DNA of 64,000 nucleotides from Streptomyces sp. R44 (lineage in GTDB: Bacteria > Actinomycetota > Actinomycetes > Streptomycetales > Streptomycetaceae): NCBI RefSeq assembly GCF_041053105.1, contig NZ_CP163444.1, positions 8,216,501-8,280,500 of the forward strand, given 5' to 3'. The notes under the pieces are model-generated. The model was not told where the DNA came from. It saw nothing but the letters and a program-made list of their open reading frames with translations, and did no database searches. How positions within the stretch are numbered: position 1 is the stretch's first letter; every line of letters starts with the position of its first letter. Of the stretch, positions 1 to 8,855 are shown piece by piece. The position numbers and the translations under genes are program-made.

Positions 1-2
1 AC

Positions 3-581
3 GTCTGGTGCGACTACCCCGAGGTGGCCACCGAGGAGCGCGTCGCCTCCGACATCAAGCAGGGGCTGCGGATGCTGGCCCAACAGACCTGGGGCTCGCC
101 GAAGCTGGTGACTCCCTGGTCGAACTTCGTCCCGGTGATCAACACGATCGGCCGCAACCCCGCCTGGACGACGTCCGTCCAGGTCGGCAACCTCGCCGCG
201 AACAAGCCGGTCACCGTCTCCAGCGCCGAGACGGCGAACCTGCTCGGCGCGAACGCGGTGGACGGTGACTACTTCTCACGCTGGTCCAGCAACTACACCG
301 ACAACGAGTGGATCACCGTGGACCTCGGAACGGCCCGGCAGATCGGCCGCGTCACGTTGTCCTGGGAGACGGCGTACGGCTCGGGCTACAAGATCCAGAC
401 GTCGAACGACGCCGCCACATGGACGACCATCTACACCACCACTTCGGCGGACGGCGGCACCGACGACCTGACCGGCCTCTCCGGCTCCGGCCGCTACGTC
501 CGCATGCAGGGAACGGCGCGGGCGACGCAGTACGGCTTCTCGCTGTACGAGTTCGAGGTCTACGCGCCCACCGGGGTCTAG
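3..581 (+). CDS. C-terminal part of a GH20 beta-N-acetylhexosaminidase with a discoidin (F5/8 type C) domain; 5' end outside the window
   Basis: The reading frame is open from the window edge and ends at TAG, giving the last 192 residues. The first ~55 residues resemble the end of a GH20 catalytic barrel (a WCDYP segment, then a helix and a WGSPKLVTPW-like stretch). Residues ~60-190 form an F5/8 type C (CBM32-like) domain, with the pattern NAVDG, W-x-S, W-x-VDLG and a terminal YEFEVYAP. By family such enzymes are secreted and release terminal GlcNAc or GalNAc from chitin or glycans, and the discoidin domain binds sugar. The catalytic Asp-Glu pair lies upstream of the window and was not seen, so the GH20 call rests on the short barrel tail, while the discoidin domain is clear. 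Confidence 0.7.
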   Translation, partial: VWCDYPEVATEERVASDIKQGLRMLAQQTWGSPKLVTPWSNFVPVINTIGRNPAWTTSVQVGNLAANKPVTVSSAETANLLGANAVDGDYFSRWSSNYTDNEWITVDLGTARQIGRVTLSWETAYGSGYKIQTSNDAATWTTIYTTTSADGGTDDLTGLSGSGRYVRMQGTARATQYGFSLYEFEVYAPTGV

Positions 582-773
582 CACCGGACGCGTGACGACC
601 CCTCGGCGGCGGCGGTGCCTCCCTCCGCCGCCGAGGACCCACAGGGCACCAGGAGAGCTGCGGTAAGCCTGCGAAGTTCACCACCCGCACGCAGGCGCGG
701 CGGGTCGTCGCCCCATTGCGGCCCGTCCGCGGTCGGCTTGCGGGGCGGCGGTGACGGTCGCATAGTCCGAAGT

Positions 774-2141
774 ATGGACGCGCGTGAGGCGGCGCTCCGA
801 CAGGCGTACGAGCATGCTGTCCGGTGGCTGGCGAGTCTGTCCGACCGCCGGATTCCCGCCCGTGCCTCGGTCGACGAGGTCGTGCGTGCGCTCGGTACCG
901 AACTGCCTGCCGGTCCCGGTACTCCCGCCGACGTCGTCGACCTGCTGGCCACGGCCTGTGAGCCGGGGCTCACCGCCTTCCCCAGCGGCCGCTTCTACGG
1001 GTTCGTGGTGGGCGGCACCGAGCCGGCCGCGCTGGCTGCCGACTGGCTGGTCAGCGCATGGGACCAGAATTGTGTGATGCGCAGCGTCTCGCCCGCGTAC
1101 GCGGCTGCGGAGGAGATCGCCGGCGCCTGGTTGCTCGATCTGCTCGGCCTGCCGAGTGACAGCTCCGTAGGCTTCACCACGGGTGCGACCATGGCGAACT
1201 TCACGTGCCTCGCCGCCGGGCGGGACACGGTGCTGCGGCGCACCGGCTGGAACGTCGCCCGCGACGGCCTCACGGGTGGCCCGCCCGTGCGGGTCGTGGC
1301 CGGCGAGTCCCGTCACATGGCCATCGACCTGGCCTTGCGCTACCTCGGGCTCGGTCGGCCCGAGCTGGTGGCGGCGGACGATCAGGGACGCATCGAGCCC
1401 GAGGCCCTGCGGAAGGCGCTGACGGCCGGCGGACAGGACCCCACGATCGTGATCCTCCAGGCCGGCGACATCCATTCCGGCGCCTTCGATCCCTTCGCAG
1501 CGAGCATCCGCGCGGCGCGCGAGGCAGGCGCCTGGGTCCATGTCGACGGCGCGTTCGGACTGTGGGCGGCCGCCTCGCCGGGCTACGCCCACCTGACGGC
1601 GGGCTGCGCGGACGCGGACTCCTGGGCGACGGACGCGCACAAGACGTTAAACGTCCCCTACGACTGCGGACTCGCGATCGTGCGCGACGCGTCCGCGGTC
1701 CGGGCGGCGATGGGCCAGCGTGGCGACTACCTCATCCAGCACGAGCACGGCGACCCCATCGACAAGGTGCCCGAACTCTCCCGGCGCGGCAGAGCGTTCA
1801 CCGTGTGGGCCGCCCTCAGGTCCCTCGGCCGATCAGGAGTCTCCGACCTCGTCGAGCGGCTGTGTCGTCATGCCTCCGCGTTCGCCGCGGGCATCGCCGC
1901 GATCGAGGGCGCGACCGTCCTCAACGAGGTCGTGTTCACGCAGGTCTGCGCCGAGTTCGGCAGCGACGCACGCACCGACCGGGTACTAGCCCGGCTGCTC
2001 GACGACGGCACTGCGTGGATCAGCGGCTCCGCCTGGCACGGCAGACGCGTCATGCGGATCTCGGTGAGCAACTGGTCGACCACCGACGACGACGTGGCGC
2101 GCACGCTCGACTCGATCCGGCGCGCGACCGCCGCGGCCTGA
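774..2141 (+). CDS. PLP-dependent group II amino acid decarboxylase family protein (aromatic-L-amino-acid decarboxylase-like)
   Basis: 455 aa from ATG 774. The open frame extends upstream to 615, but that part is low-complexity and unlike protein. Family motifs are present: a Gly/Thr-rich PLP-phosphate segment (TTGATMAN, residues ~135-142), the HVDGAFG motif (Asp that binds the pyridine nitrogen) and DAHK with the Schiff-base lysine at residue 290. By family it decarboxylates an aromatic or other amino acid in the cytoplasm; some relatives are aldehyde synthases. The substrate cannot be read from sequence. Codon 292 (1647-1649), two codons after the catalytic lysine, is TTA. This codon is rare in Streptomyces and translated by the developmentally controlled bldA tRNA, so translation may be stage-dependent. 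It stands alone, convergent with the next gene. Confidence 0.85.
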   Translation: MDAREAALRQAYEHAVRWLASLSDRRIPARASVDEVVRALGTELPAGPGTPADVVDLLATACEPGLTAFPSGRFYGFVVGGTEPAALAADWLVSAWDQNCVMRSVSPAYAAAEEIAGAWLLDLLGLPSDSSVGFTTGATMANFTCLAAGRDTVLRRTGWNVARDGLTGGPPVRVVAGESRHMAIDLALRYLGLGRPELVAADDQGRIEPEALRKALTAGGQDPTIVILQAGDIHSGAFDPFAASIRAAREAGAWVHVDGAFGLWAAASPGYAHLTAGCADADSWATDAHKTLNVPYDCGLAIVRDASAVRAAMGQRGDYLIQHEHGDPIDKVPELSRRGRAFTVWAALRSLGRSGVSDLVERLCRHASAFAAGIAAIEGATVLNEVVFTQVCAEFGSDARTDRVLARLLDDGTAWISGSAWHGRRVMRISVSNWSTTDDDVARTLDSIRRATAAA

Positions 2142-2163
2142 CGACCGCACCGAGGGAGCCGGG

Positions 2164-2685
2164 TTACTCGTCGTCCTCCTCGTCCTCGTCGTACCAGCCT
2201 TCGATCATGCCGACGAGCCGTTCGTCGATCGGGTTGTCGAACTCGTCCTCGGTGGCGAGGAGTCGACGCAGCGTGTTCAGCGGGTACCAGTTCTCGCCGG
2301 GCTCGGCGCCGGGTGCGCCGACGCAGGGGGTGTCCAGGTACGCGGGGTCCGGGACCGTCGGGTAGAACGCCGGGAGCACGCCGAAGGTGACGTCCGGTTC
2401 GAACTTCCACACCCAGCCCCCGCGCCGTCGGCGCAGGGTCTCGCCGACGTACCACACGGCACCCTGGACGAAGGGGGAGCGGCGCTGTGCGGTGATCTCC
2501 TCCGACTCGGCGAACCTCTCCTCGACCAGGCCTTCCAGGGCATCGAGGGAGGCGTCGGAGAAGTCGAACCTGTCGACGCCGCCGGCTTCCCGAGCCCAGG
2601 CTTCGAAGGCTGCCTGGCGATCGGTGAGCCAGACGAGGAGGTCGGGGTGGCGGGTGGAGTCGTAGTCGGCGTGGGGTGTGGTCAT
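2164..2685 (-). CDS. hypothetical protein, acidic C terminus
   Basis: 173 aa from ATG 2685. No signal peptide or membrane segment was seen. It is rich in Trp, Tyr and acidic residues and ends in a run of Glu/Asp (EGWYDEDEEDDE). The middle reads like a small alpha/beta cytosolic fold with a VWYVGETLRRRRGG segment, a pattern often seen in actinobacterial orphan or immunity-like proteins. I do not recognise the family. It converges with the decarboxylase 22 nt away and is divergent from the surface protein gene at 2888. Confidence 0.65.
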   Translation of the reverse strand: MTTPHADYDSTRHPDLLVWLTDRQAAFEAWAREAGGVDRFDFSDASLDALEGLVEERFAESEEITAQRRSPFVQGAVWYVGETLRRRRGGWVWKFEPDVTFGVLPAFYPTVPDPAYLDTPCVGAPGAEPGENWYPLNTLRRLLATEDEFDNPIDERLVGMIEGWYDEDEEDDE

Positions 2686-2887
2686 GGCCAGAACCTACCG
2701 AACCGCGCCGTCACCCACGCAGGATCTTCGCGGAGTCATCACACGGATCGTCAACAACCTGTGGTGTCTGAGGAGTTGAAGGCCCCTAGTGTGGTGGGTC
2801 GGCAGGAGCGGGCACGATACGGGGGCCCCTTGTCCGGCCTGCCCTCGCAGTCTTGAGTCCCGTGGCCCCCACGACCAGGGACACTAA

Positions 2888-5278
2888 GTGAGCACATCCA
2901 TACGACAGCGTCTGAAAAGGCGCCTCTCTGCCGCGCTGGCGGTCGTCTCCTCGGCGGCGGTGCTGCTGGTCGGCCTGCCGTCCGTGGCGTCGGCCGCGCC
3001 CGGGGACTACGCGAAGATCAGCGGCGGCAAGCGGTGCGATCAGATGCACCTGAAGAGGACCGTCCCGCGTACGCCGAACAACTCGGGTGCGCCCACGGGG
3101 GAGCACCACTGGACGAAGTCCGGGCCGGACGAGGAGTACTACTACAACAACGCGTTCAAGGGCTTCGAGAACGTTCCCGCGCCCACCGCGGCCGAGCTGG
3201 GGCAGGTCACGGGAAGCCGCGCGGACATCGACAAGTGGGACAAGGCGTACGCGGCCTCCAAGGACCCGGAGGACATGCGCAAAGCGATCTACTCCCGCTA
3301 TCAGCGGCATCGGAACGAGTCGAACAACCCCAAGCCGTTCGCCGGCTGGAAGGTCAACCTGATCAGCGCGCAGGTCAGCAAGCAGAAGGGGGGCGTGTTC
3401 GAGGTCAAGGCGGTTCAGGACTTCAACATGGTCGGCCCCGACTGGCTGTGCGAGGTCACGATCGAGATCTTCGACAAGGACGGCAAGAAGATCGCCTCCC
3501 GGCGGTACGACTCCTACAACCAGCGCACCGGTGAGCTGGGGGAGTTCAAGTCCGACGGGAAGCGCAAGCCGGCCCAGCTCCGGGCCGACAGGATCATCCT
3601 GCGGCACAAGGACGCGAAGTACGACTTCACCCGGCACCGCCTGACGATGTTCACGTCGGAGAAGCCCAACGGGGCCACCCTCCGCGACTACAAGGCCGAG
3701 AACGACAAGCTGCGGACGGAGCGGGGGACCGGGAACAACCCGATCCGGATCGCGGAGCGCCGGGCGACCGCGAAGGGCCAGTGGCCGCAGACGAAGTACA
3801 CGAAGACGTACAACGTGTTCAACCCGCTGCCGAACCGCGGCACCCAGGGCCCGGGCGCCTCGATCGCCTACGGGTCGGGACAGAACCCGGCCCAGGCACG
3901 GCAGTTGCAGAACCAGTACCTGGCGAACAACGCCCGGTCCGCGCTCGGCCGGGGCCCGGGCGGGGTGGACTTCTCCACCCTGGAGCTCCAGTACGTCGGC
4001 AACCCCGTCAAGGGCAAGGCCCTGGACTACTCCATGAAGGCCGACCTCATGCCCGATGAGGACGACAACCCGGGCTGGGGCGGACAGGCGAAGCTCGAAC
4101 TGGCCTCCGATGCCCTGTTCACGTGGCTGGCGCTCACCCCGGACCGGCAGTGGGTGAACCTCAACCCCGACCAGCCCGACACCATCATGGACAAGGCGTT
4201 CGGTGAGACCGACGCCGGCCGTGTCCTCCTCGTGGCCGACATGGAGATGAAGCGGGACTTCTCCCGCGCCATGGACCCCAAGAAGTCCCCGGGCAAGGAG
4301 TTCATGGACGCCGCCCCCAAGGTCGACGGGGTGCCGTGCTGGGGATCGGGACGCAACTGGATCGTTCCCGGCCGGGCGAAGGTCCGCGAGCAGGACGGCG
4401 GGATCTACATCCTCGACGCCCCGCTGGAGGTCAACCACGCGGCGATGGACTTCTCCACCCCCGTACAGGGAGAGGACTGCTCGAAGAAGCTCAGCAAGGC
4501 GGAGAAGGAGCGCAGCCACCGGCTGATCACCCAGTACCTCGTCCCGCACGTCGAGAAGCAGATCAACACCGACCCCAAGTACGCCGACCTGCGCCGCGTC
4601 TACAAGTCCCGCGTCGCGGCCGAGTGGATCCGCCAGCAGGACGCGAAGAAGGCCACCGACTTCCGTCCCCTCATCAACAGCAACAACCTGAAGCGGTGGC
4701 CGCTGCGCGGTGAGAACGCCCACTGGGACAAGCGGACCGTGTGGCAGGAGATGGTGAAGTCCTTCACCAAGGGCGAATTCACCTACGAATGGCCCCTCGG
4801 CGACGGCCGGATCTACACGTTCTTCGTCGGTGGCGTCGACTTCGCGAAGGTCCCCAAGCGGAACATCACCAGTGTCGAGTTCACCGCCCAGCACCGTGAA
4901 CTGCCCCGCGCGACGAAGGATTCCGTGCGCACGGAGACCTCCGCCCGCGACAGCGACACCGCGCTCCTGGGCGGCAACGGCGCCGCCGTGACGGATGACG
5001 GGAAGCCCGACCCGACGCCGACTCCGACGCCCCATCCGACCGACCCGACCGATCCGCCCACGTCGCCGGGCCCGCACCCGAGCAAGCCCGGCAGCGGTGA
5101 CACCGGCGGCACTGGGGGCGCGACGCCCCCGGCGAACCGGCCGGACCCGGACGGCGGCCTCGCCGACACCGGATCGGACACCCCGATCGGCCTGATCTCC
5201 GGCATCGCCGCGGCGATCGCCGCCACCGGCGCGGCCCTGGTGTGGTGGATGCGGCGTCGCCGCACCGTCCAGGAGTAG
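2888..5278 (+). CDS. large secreted LAXTG cell-wall-anchored surface protein
   Basis: 796 aa from GTG 2888. The N terminus is a signal peptide: basic RQRLKRR, a hydrophobic core, and a cleavage region near VASAAPG (residues ~33-38). The C terminus has a Pro/Thr-rich wall linker (~700-735), then LADTG at 758-762, a hydrophobic segment and an RRRR tail. This is the sorting signal used by Streptomyces class E sortases (LAXTG), so the mature protein should be linked to peptidoglycan and exposed. The ~650-residue ectodomain is charged, with many Lys/Asp/Tyr and few Cys, and I recognise no enzyme or adhesin domain. A perfect hairpin follows the stop codon. No sortase gene is in the window. Confidence 0.85.
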   Translation: MSTSIRQRLKRRLSAALAVVSSAAVLLVGLPSVASAAPGDYAKISGGKRCDQMHLKRTVPRTPNNSGAPTGEHHWTKSGPDEEYYYNNAFKGFENVPAPTAAELGQVTGSRADIDKWDKAYAASKDPEDMRKAIYSRYQRHRNESNNPKPFAGWKVNLISAQVSKQKGGVFEVKAVQDFNMVGPDWLCEVTIEIFDKDGKKIASRRYDSYNQRTGELGEFKSDGKRKPAQLRADRIILRHKDAKYDFTRHRLTMFTSEKPNGATLRDYKAENDKLRTERGTGNNPIRIAERRATAKGQWPQTKYTKTYNVFNPLPNRGTQGPGASIAYGSGQNPAQARQLQNQYLANNARSALGRGPGGVDFSTLELQYVGNPVKGKALDYSMKADLMPDEDDNPGWGGQAKLELASDALFTWLALTPDRQWVNLNPDQPDTIMDKAFGETDAGRVLLVADMEMKRDFSRAMDPKKSPGKEFMDAAPKVDGVPCWGSGRNWIVPGRAKVREQDGGIYILDAPLEVNHAAMDFSTPVQGEDCSKKLSKAEKERSHRLITQYLVPHVEKQINTDPKYADLRRVYKSRVAAEWIRQQDAKKATDFRPLINSNNLKRWPLRGENAHWDKRTVWQEMVKSFTKGEFTYEWPLGDGRIYTFFVGGVDFAKVPKRNITSVEFTAQHRELPRATKDSVRTETSARDSDTALLGGNGAAVTDDGKPDPTPTPTPHPTDPTDPPTSPGPHPSKPGSGDTGGTGGATPPANRPDPDGGLADTGSDTPIGLISGIAAAIAATGAALVWWMRRRRTVQE

Positions 5279-5303
5279 CCCGAACGAGCAGCACGAACAG
5301 GAA

Positions 5304-5337
5304 GGGCCCCACCCCGGTTCGCCCCGGGGTGGGGCCC
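5304..5337 (+). terminator. intrinsic terminator-like hairpin after the surface protein gene
   Basis: A perfect 14-bp inverted repeat (left arm GGGCCCCACCCCGG, 5304-5317; right arm 5324-5337) with a 6-nt loop, 25 nt past the TAG. There is no U-tract, as is usual for Streptomyces terminators. It probably ends the surface protein transcript. Confidence 0.7.
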
Positions 5338-5400
5338 TGCGCTGGGAGCTGGGTGGCGGCTGGCCAGACCGCCAGGGGGGATCGCAGGATCCAGCCCGCG

Positions 5401-6477
5401 ATGCGGCACGATGGCGCGATGAACGTACAACAGGGAAGCACGGCAGAGGAATCCATCGGGGAGCTCGCCCGGCGGCTCCTCGCGGTAGACACCGGCGGCT
5501 GGACGCCGGAGGGTGTGAGGGCTGCGGCGGCCGAGCTGGGGTGGGCCTGGGGCGGCACGTCGGACGCGCCCGTATGGATCACTGGCCGGTCCTCGGGCGA
5601 TGCTCGCTTGCGCCCGGTCGGCGATTACGAGAAGCGTTACGTCGACGGCGAGTCGTACGTGGAGCTCGCGGTCCCACTGGCGCTTCCCGCGCCGGACGCC
5701 GCGGCGCAGGCGGCGGCCTTCCGCGCCGCGAGGGAGGAAGTGACCGCCGCACTGGGCAAGCCGTCCATCATGGGCTCGCACGGTGACATGGGCCCCTTCT
5801 ACGACAGCGAGCCGCTCTGGGGCGCCCCCTTCCTGCGCTGGCGCGGCAGGCCGGACACGCTCGAACTGCGTGCCGGGAAGGCGGGGCCGGAGCTGGTCCT
5901 GCAGCCCACCGACCCCGCGGAGAACTGGTTCTGGCGTCAAGGGCACGGCGAGGAGGACGCGATCAGCGGCTTCTTCGGCAGCAACCGTGACGAGGCCAAC
6001 GTCGGCCTCGGCTTCCCGGGCGGCTGGACCGCCCGTAGCTGGGAGACCGTCACCCGGTCGCTGGGAGACTTCCTGGGAGCGCTGCCCGCGGAGACCACCG
6101 CCCTGGGGGTACGGATCGCGATGCCGTTCTACGGGCGCAACGGCCAGAGCGCGCCCCTCCTTTTCGACGTGGTGTGCGGCGACCGGCTCTCGATCGCCTC
6201 TTTCGCCCCGGACGACGTCGATCCGGCCGCACTCGGCTGGGGCACGGTCGCCGAATTCCCGCACACGGCGTCGGTCTTCGGCGACGACGATCCGGTATGG
6301 CGCGTGGACGCGGGCGGCCCCGGCGAACCGAAGGGCCGCGCACTCGCCGAGATGCTCGTGGCCACGGCCAGGGCGGCGGGCGCGAGCGATCCCACCGACC
6401 TGATCATCGGCGGCGAGGCGGGGTACGTGGACGGATACGACGTCACCTACTACGGACTGGGGCTGCCGACCGGCTGA
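5401..6477 (+). CDS. hypothetical protein of about 358 aa
   Basis: Coding character is clear from about 5419 to the TGA. ATG 5401 has an AGGA 10 nt upstream; ATG 5419 is the alternative start and lacks a good ribosome binding site. No signal peptide or membrane segment was seen. It begins with a helical segment (ELARRLLAVD) and then a Trp-rich globular domain. Its general look recalls the uncharacterised Streptomyces proteins annotated as DUF6301-type, but I cannot confirm that. It is separated from the surface protein gene by a strong terminator, so it is probably monocistronic. Confidence 0.6.
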   Translation: MRHDGAMNVQQGSTAEESIGELARRLLAVDTGGWTPEGVRAAAAELGWAWGGTSDAPVWITGRSSGDARLRPVGDYEKRYVDGESYVELAVPLALPAPDAAAQAAAFRAAREEVTAALGKPSIMGSHGDMGPFYDSEPLWGAPFLRWRGRPDTLELRAGKAGPELVLQPTDPAENWFWRQGHGEEDAISGFFGSNRDEANVGLGFPGGWTARSWETVTRSLGDFLGALPAETTALGVRIAMPFYGRNGQSAPLLFDVVCGDRLSIASFAPDDVDPAALGWGTVAEFPHTASVFGDDDPVWRVDAGGPGEPKGRALAEMLVATARAAGASDPTDLIIGGEAGYVDGYDVTYYGLGLPTG

Positions 6478-6590
6478 CCGCCCCTGTTCCCGGCGCTCGC
6501 CTGGATCGCGGCAGAACGGAAGAGGCGGTCAGGAGTGGTGCCGCGGTGGGCGGAACAGGGAGTCGCACCGTATGACGCCTCTAGCTCTTC

Positions 6591-6749
6591 GTGGACGCCG
6601 ACGCCCCCGAGGAGAGGCGTGTGCGCATCACCGACGACTTCGGGCAGCAGGTGCAGATGAGCGAGGAGCAGTTCTCCGACCTCGTCGCCCCGGCGAAGGC
6701 CGGGGCGCTGGAACGCCCGAGCGTGGCCGCGGGCGCGCCTTCCGCCTGA
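6591..6749 (+). CDS. short open frame, possible remnant of a gene
   Basis: A 52-codon frame from GTG 6591 to TGA, preceded in frame by TAG at 6582-6584. The peptide (DADAPEERRVRITDDFGQQV at its start) has good coding composition and reads like the tail of a longer cytosolic protein. No ribosome binding site was seen. It lies between an intact gene and the decayed ATPase, so a gene remnant is more likely than a functional small protein. I do not recognise the family. Confidence 0.25.
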   Translation: MDADAPEERRVRITDDFGQQVQMSEEQFSDLVAPAKAGALERPSVAAGAPSA

Positions 6750-6829
6750 GGCAAGCCCCCTCCGGCGGCCCACGTCCCCGGACGCGGGCCGCCGGTCGTC
6801 GCCGGGGTCAGGGGATCCGAGCCGCCGTG

Positions 6830-8490
6830 CCGAAGGACTCCAGGCACGCAGCCGCAAGCTGTTGCCCACCACCAGGACCGAGCTCGCCGACATCGCGGCC
6901 GCCGCCATCGGGTTGAGCAGGCCGAGCATCGGCGTACGAGGGTGACGTCCGAGGCACCGATGGCGGCGTCGGTTCCACTGCCCACGGCGATGCCCAGGTC
7001 CGCGCCGGCGAGCGCGGCGGCGTCGTTCACGCCGTCGCCCACGACCGCGACCCGATGCCCCCGTTCCCGCAGGGTGCGTATGAGAGAGGCCTTCTCCTCG
7101 GGAGTGCAGCGGGCGTGGACTTCCCGGATGCCCAGGTCGGTGGCCACGGCCAGGGCCGGTGCCTTCGCGTCTCCGGTGGCCAGGACGGGACGCACGCCGA
7201 GGCGGCGGAGGGCGTCCACGGCTCGGTAGGTACCGGGACGCACCACGTCCCCGATCTCGACGAGAGCCACCGCATCGCCGTCGACGCGAACCAGGACCGG
7301 CGCACGGGCAGCCGCTTCGGACGTCGTCAGCGCGTCGGCCAGGACGGGCGGCAGCTCGCCCGCCGGCGCCCCGACCTCCACCAGCCGGCCGTCGACGACG
7401 CCGCGCGCCCCTCGTCCCGGGAGGGCGAGGAAGTCGACGACGTCGGGAAGCTCCGTATCGGCGTGCACGCGCGCGTGGTCGACGACCGCCCGACCCAGCG
7501 GATGCTCCGAACCTTGCTCCATGGCCCCCGCGTACCTCACGACGGCCGCCTCGCCGAGACCGCCACCAGGGACGACGGTGACGCGCGCGACGGCCATCCG
7601 ACCGGAGGTCAGCGTGCCCGTCTTGTCCAGCACCACGGTGTCGATGTGCCGGAGCCCTTCCAGCGCCTTCGGGCCGCCGACCAGGACGCCGAGCTGGGCT
7701 CCCCGTCCTGTCGCGGCCAGGAGAGCCATCGGCGTGGCCAGGCCCAGCGCGCACGGACATGCCACGACCAGGACGGCCACGCAGGCGGTGACCGCCGACT
7801 GCACGTCTCGGCCGGTCCCGAGCCAGAAGCCGAGGGTGCCGACGGCCGGCCCTCGACCACCTCGCCGTCGGTGGCGACGCGCTCGCCAGGCCGTACGAGG
7901 AACGTCTGCCCGACACGCAACCGTTCAAGGGGTACGAGGCGTTCGCCACCACCCTTCTCGCGCACCGCCACGTCCTTGACGCTCAGCCCGGCGAGCGCCC
8001 GAAGGGCCGCCCCCGTATCCATGGTCGACGTGGAGTGGCGCATCCCGCGCAGCGCCCGTACGTGGAACGGCCATGCTCCCCACGCGGCCACCGGCGTGGC
8101 CAGCACGAAGCACAACCACTGCCAGTTGCGGAACTGCAGGGCGGGAGCCATGGACAGGACCAGTACCGGCAGAGCGAGTACCGCCGTGATCACGAGCCGT
8201 CGGTGCTCCGCATCCTCCCCGTCCTGGACAGGTGCCGACCGCCGATCGACCGGAGGCTCGGGAAGCGCCGCCGAGTAGCCTGCCTTCTCGACCGTGGCGA
8301 TCAGCTCCTCGACGGGGAGGCCGGCGGGGTGGCTCACCCGTGCGCGTCCGGTCGCCAGGTTGACCGCGGCGGTGACTCCCTCCCCTCGGGAGAGCTTCTT
8401 CTCGACCCGGTTGACGCACGCGGCGCACGTCATGCCGCCGATCAGCAGGTCCGTCGTCACGGAGTCCGCCGAGGCCGACGCGGGCGTCAC
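6830..8490 (-). pseudogene. copA: copper-type P1B ATPase (copA-like) broken by three internal deletions
   Basis: From ATG 8490 there is an N-terminal metal-binding domain with GMTCAAC (residues 18-24), two membrane helices, then an STSTMDT segment joined directly to GAALRAL. About 60-70 codons that normally lie between are missing, in frame, near 8012-8017. After TDGEVVEGR the reading frame shifts near 7843-7850 to GTLGFWLGTGRDVQ; the TGES actuator loop and a helix, about 80 codons, are gone. The catalytic core then follows intact: ACPCALGLATP, DKTGTLT, GDGVNDAAAL. A third jump with frameshift near 6928-6936 joins DVTLVR to LLNPMAAAAMSASS, losing about 40 codons. The normal C-terminal end is unclear, so 6830 is approximate. 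Without TGES and several helices it cannot pump. Deletion sizes are from memory of the family, not an alignment. Confidence 0.85.
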
Positions 8491-8708
8491 GAGTGGCCCC
8501 CGTGGTGCGAGTGCCCCGTGTCGGGCGCCGGACTCGTCGTGGACGGCGAGTCCGAGAGGGGGCCGACCGGTCCCACGGCCACTCCGAGCGCGTACGACCC
8601 CAGGAAGACCAGAGCCAGGAGCAGGAGAAATCCTCCGAGGACGGCGGGCGGTGACGCGAACCGCCCTGTCGCTTGCGCGGGGGACGACGATTCTCGTGGC
8701 TTGTCCAT
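8487..8708 (-). CDS. small membrane protein with His-rich tail, upstream of the copA remnant
   Basis: 73 aa from ATG 8708. There is one membrane helix (residues ~20-42, LGGFLLLLALVFLGSYALGV) and a C-terminal tail ending GHSHHGGHS that could bind copper or another soft metal. Its stop overlaps the ATG of the copA-like pseudogene by 4 nt, so the two were translationally coupled. An open frame continues upstream to 8819, but that part is Pro/Arg-rich and unconvincing. Position and His tail suggest a metal-binding partner of the ATPase (inference). Confidence 0.6.
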   Translation of the reverse strand: MDKPRESSSPAQATGRFASPPAVLGGFLLLLALVFLGSYALGVAVGPVGPLSDSPSTTSPAPDTGHSHHGGHS

Positions 8709-8855
8709 CGGCGGCCTCTCCAGAGCGAGTCGTACGGCACCGGAGGGATCGGGCCGTGTTTCCGGAGGAGTCGGACGGACGCGTGGTCCGGTTCCCGGGG
8801 CGGGATCACGGCACGACACCGTGATCCCGCCCCGTCACGTACGGGACATCAGGGT

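Noticed and set aside
2786..5077. 763-aa open frame on the minus strand opposite the surface protein gene
   Set aside because: It mirrors the plus-strand gene, is Val/Leu/Arg/Gly-rich with no motif, and arises from GC-rich third positions. The plus strand has signal peptide and sorting motifs.
4990..5100. Short Pro-Thr-Asp repeats resembling a repeat array
   Set aside because: Low-complexity wall-spanning linker of the LAXTG protein. There are no regular spacers, so it is not a CRISPR or tandem array.
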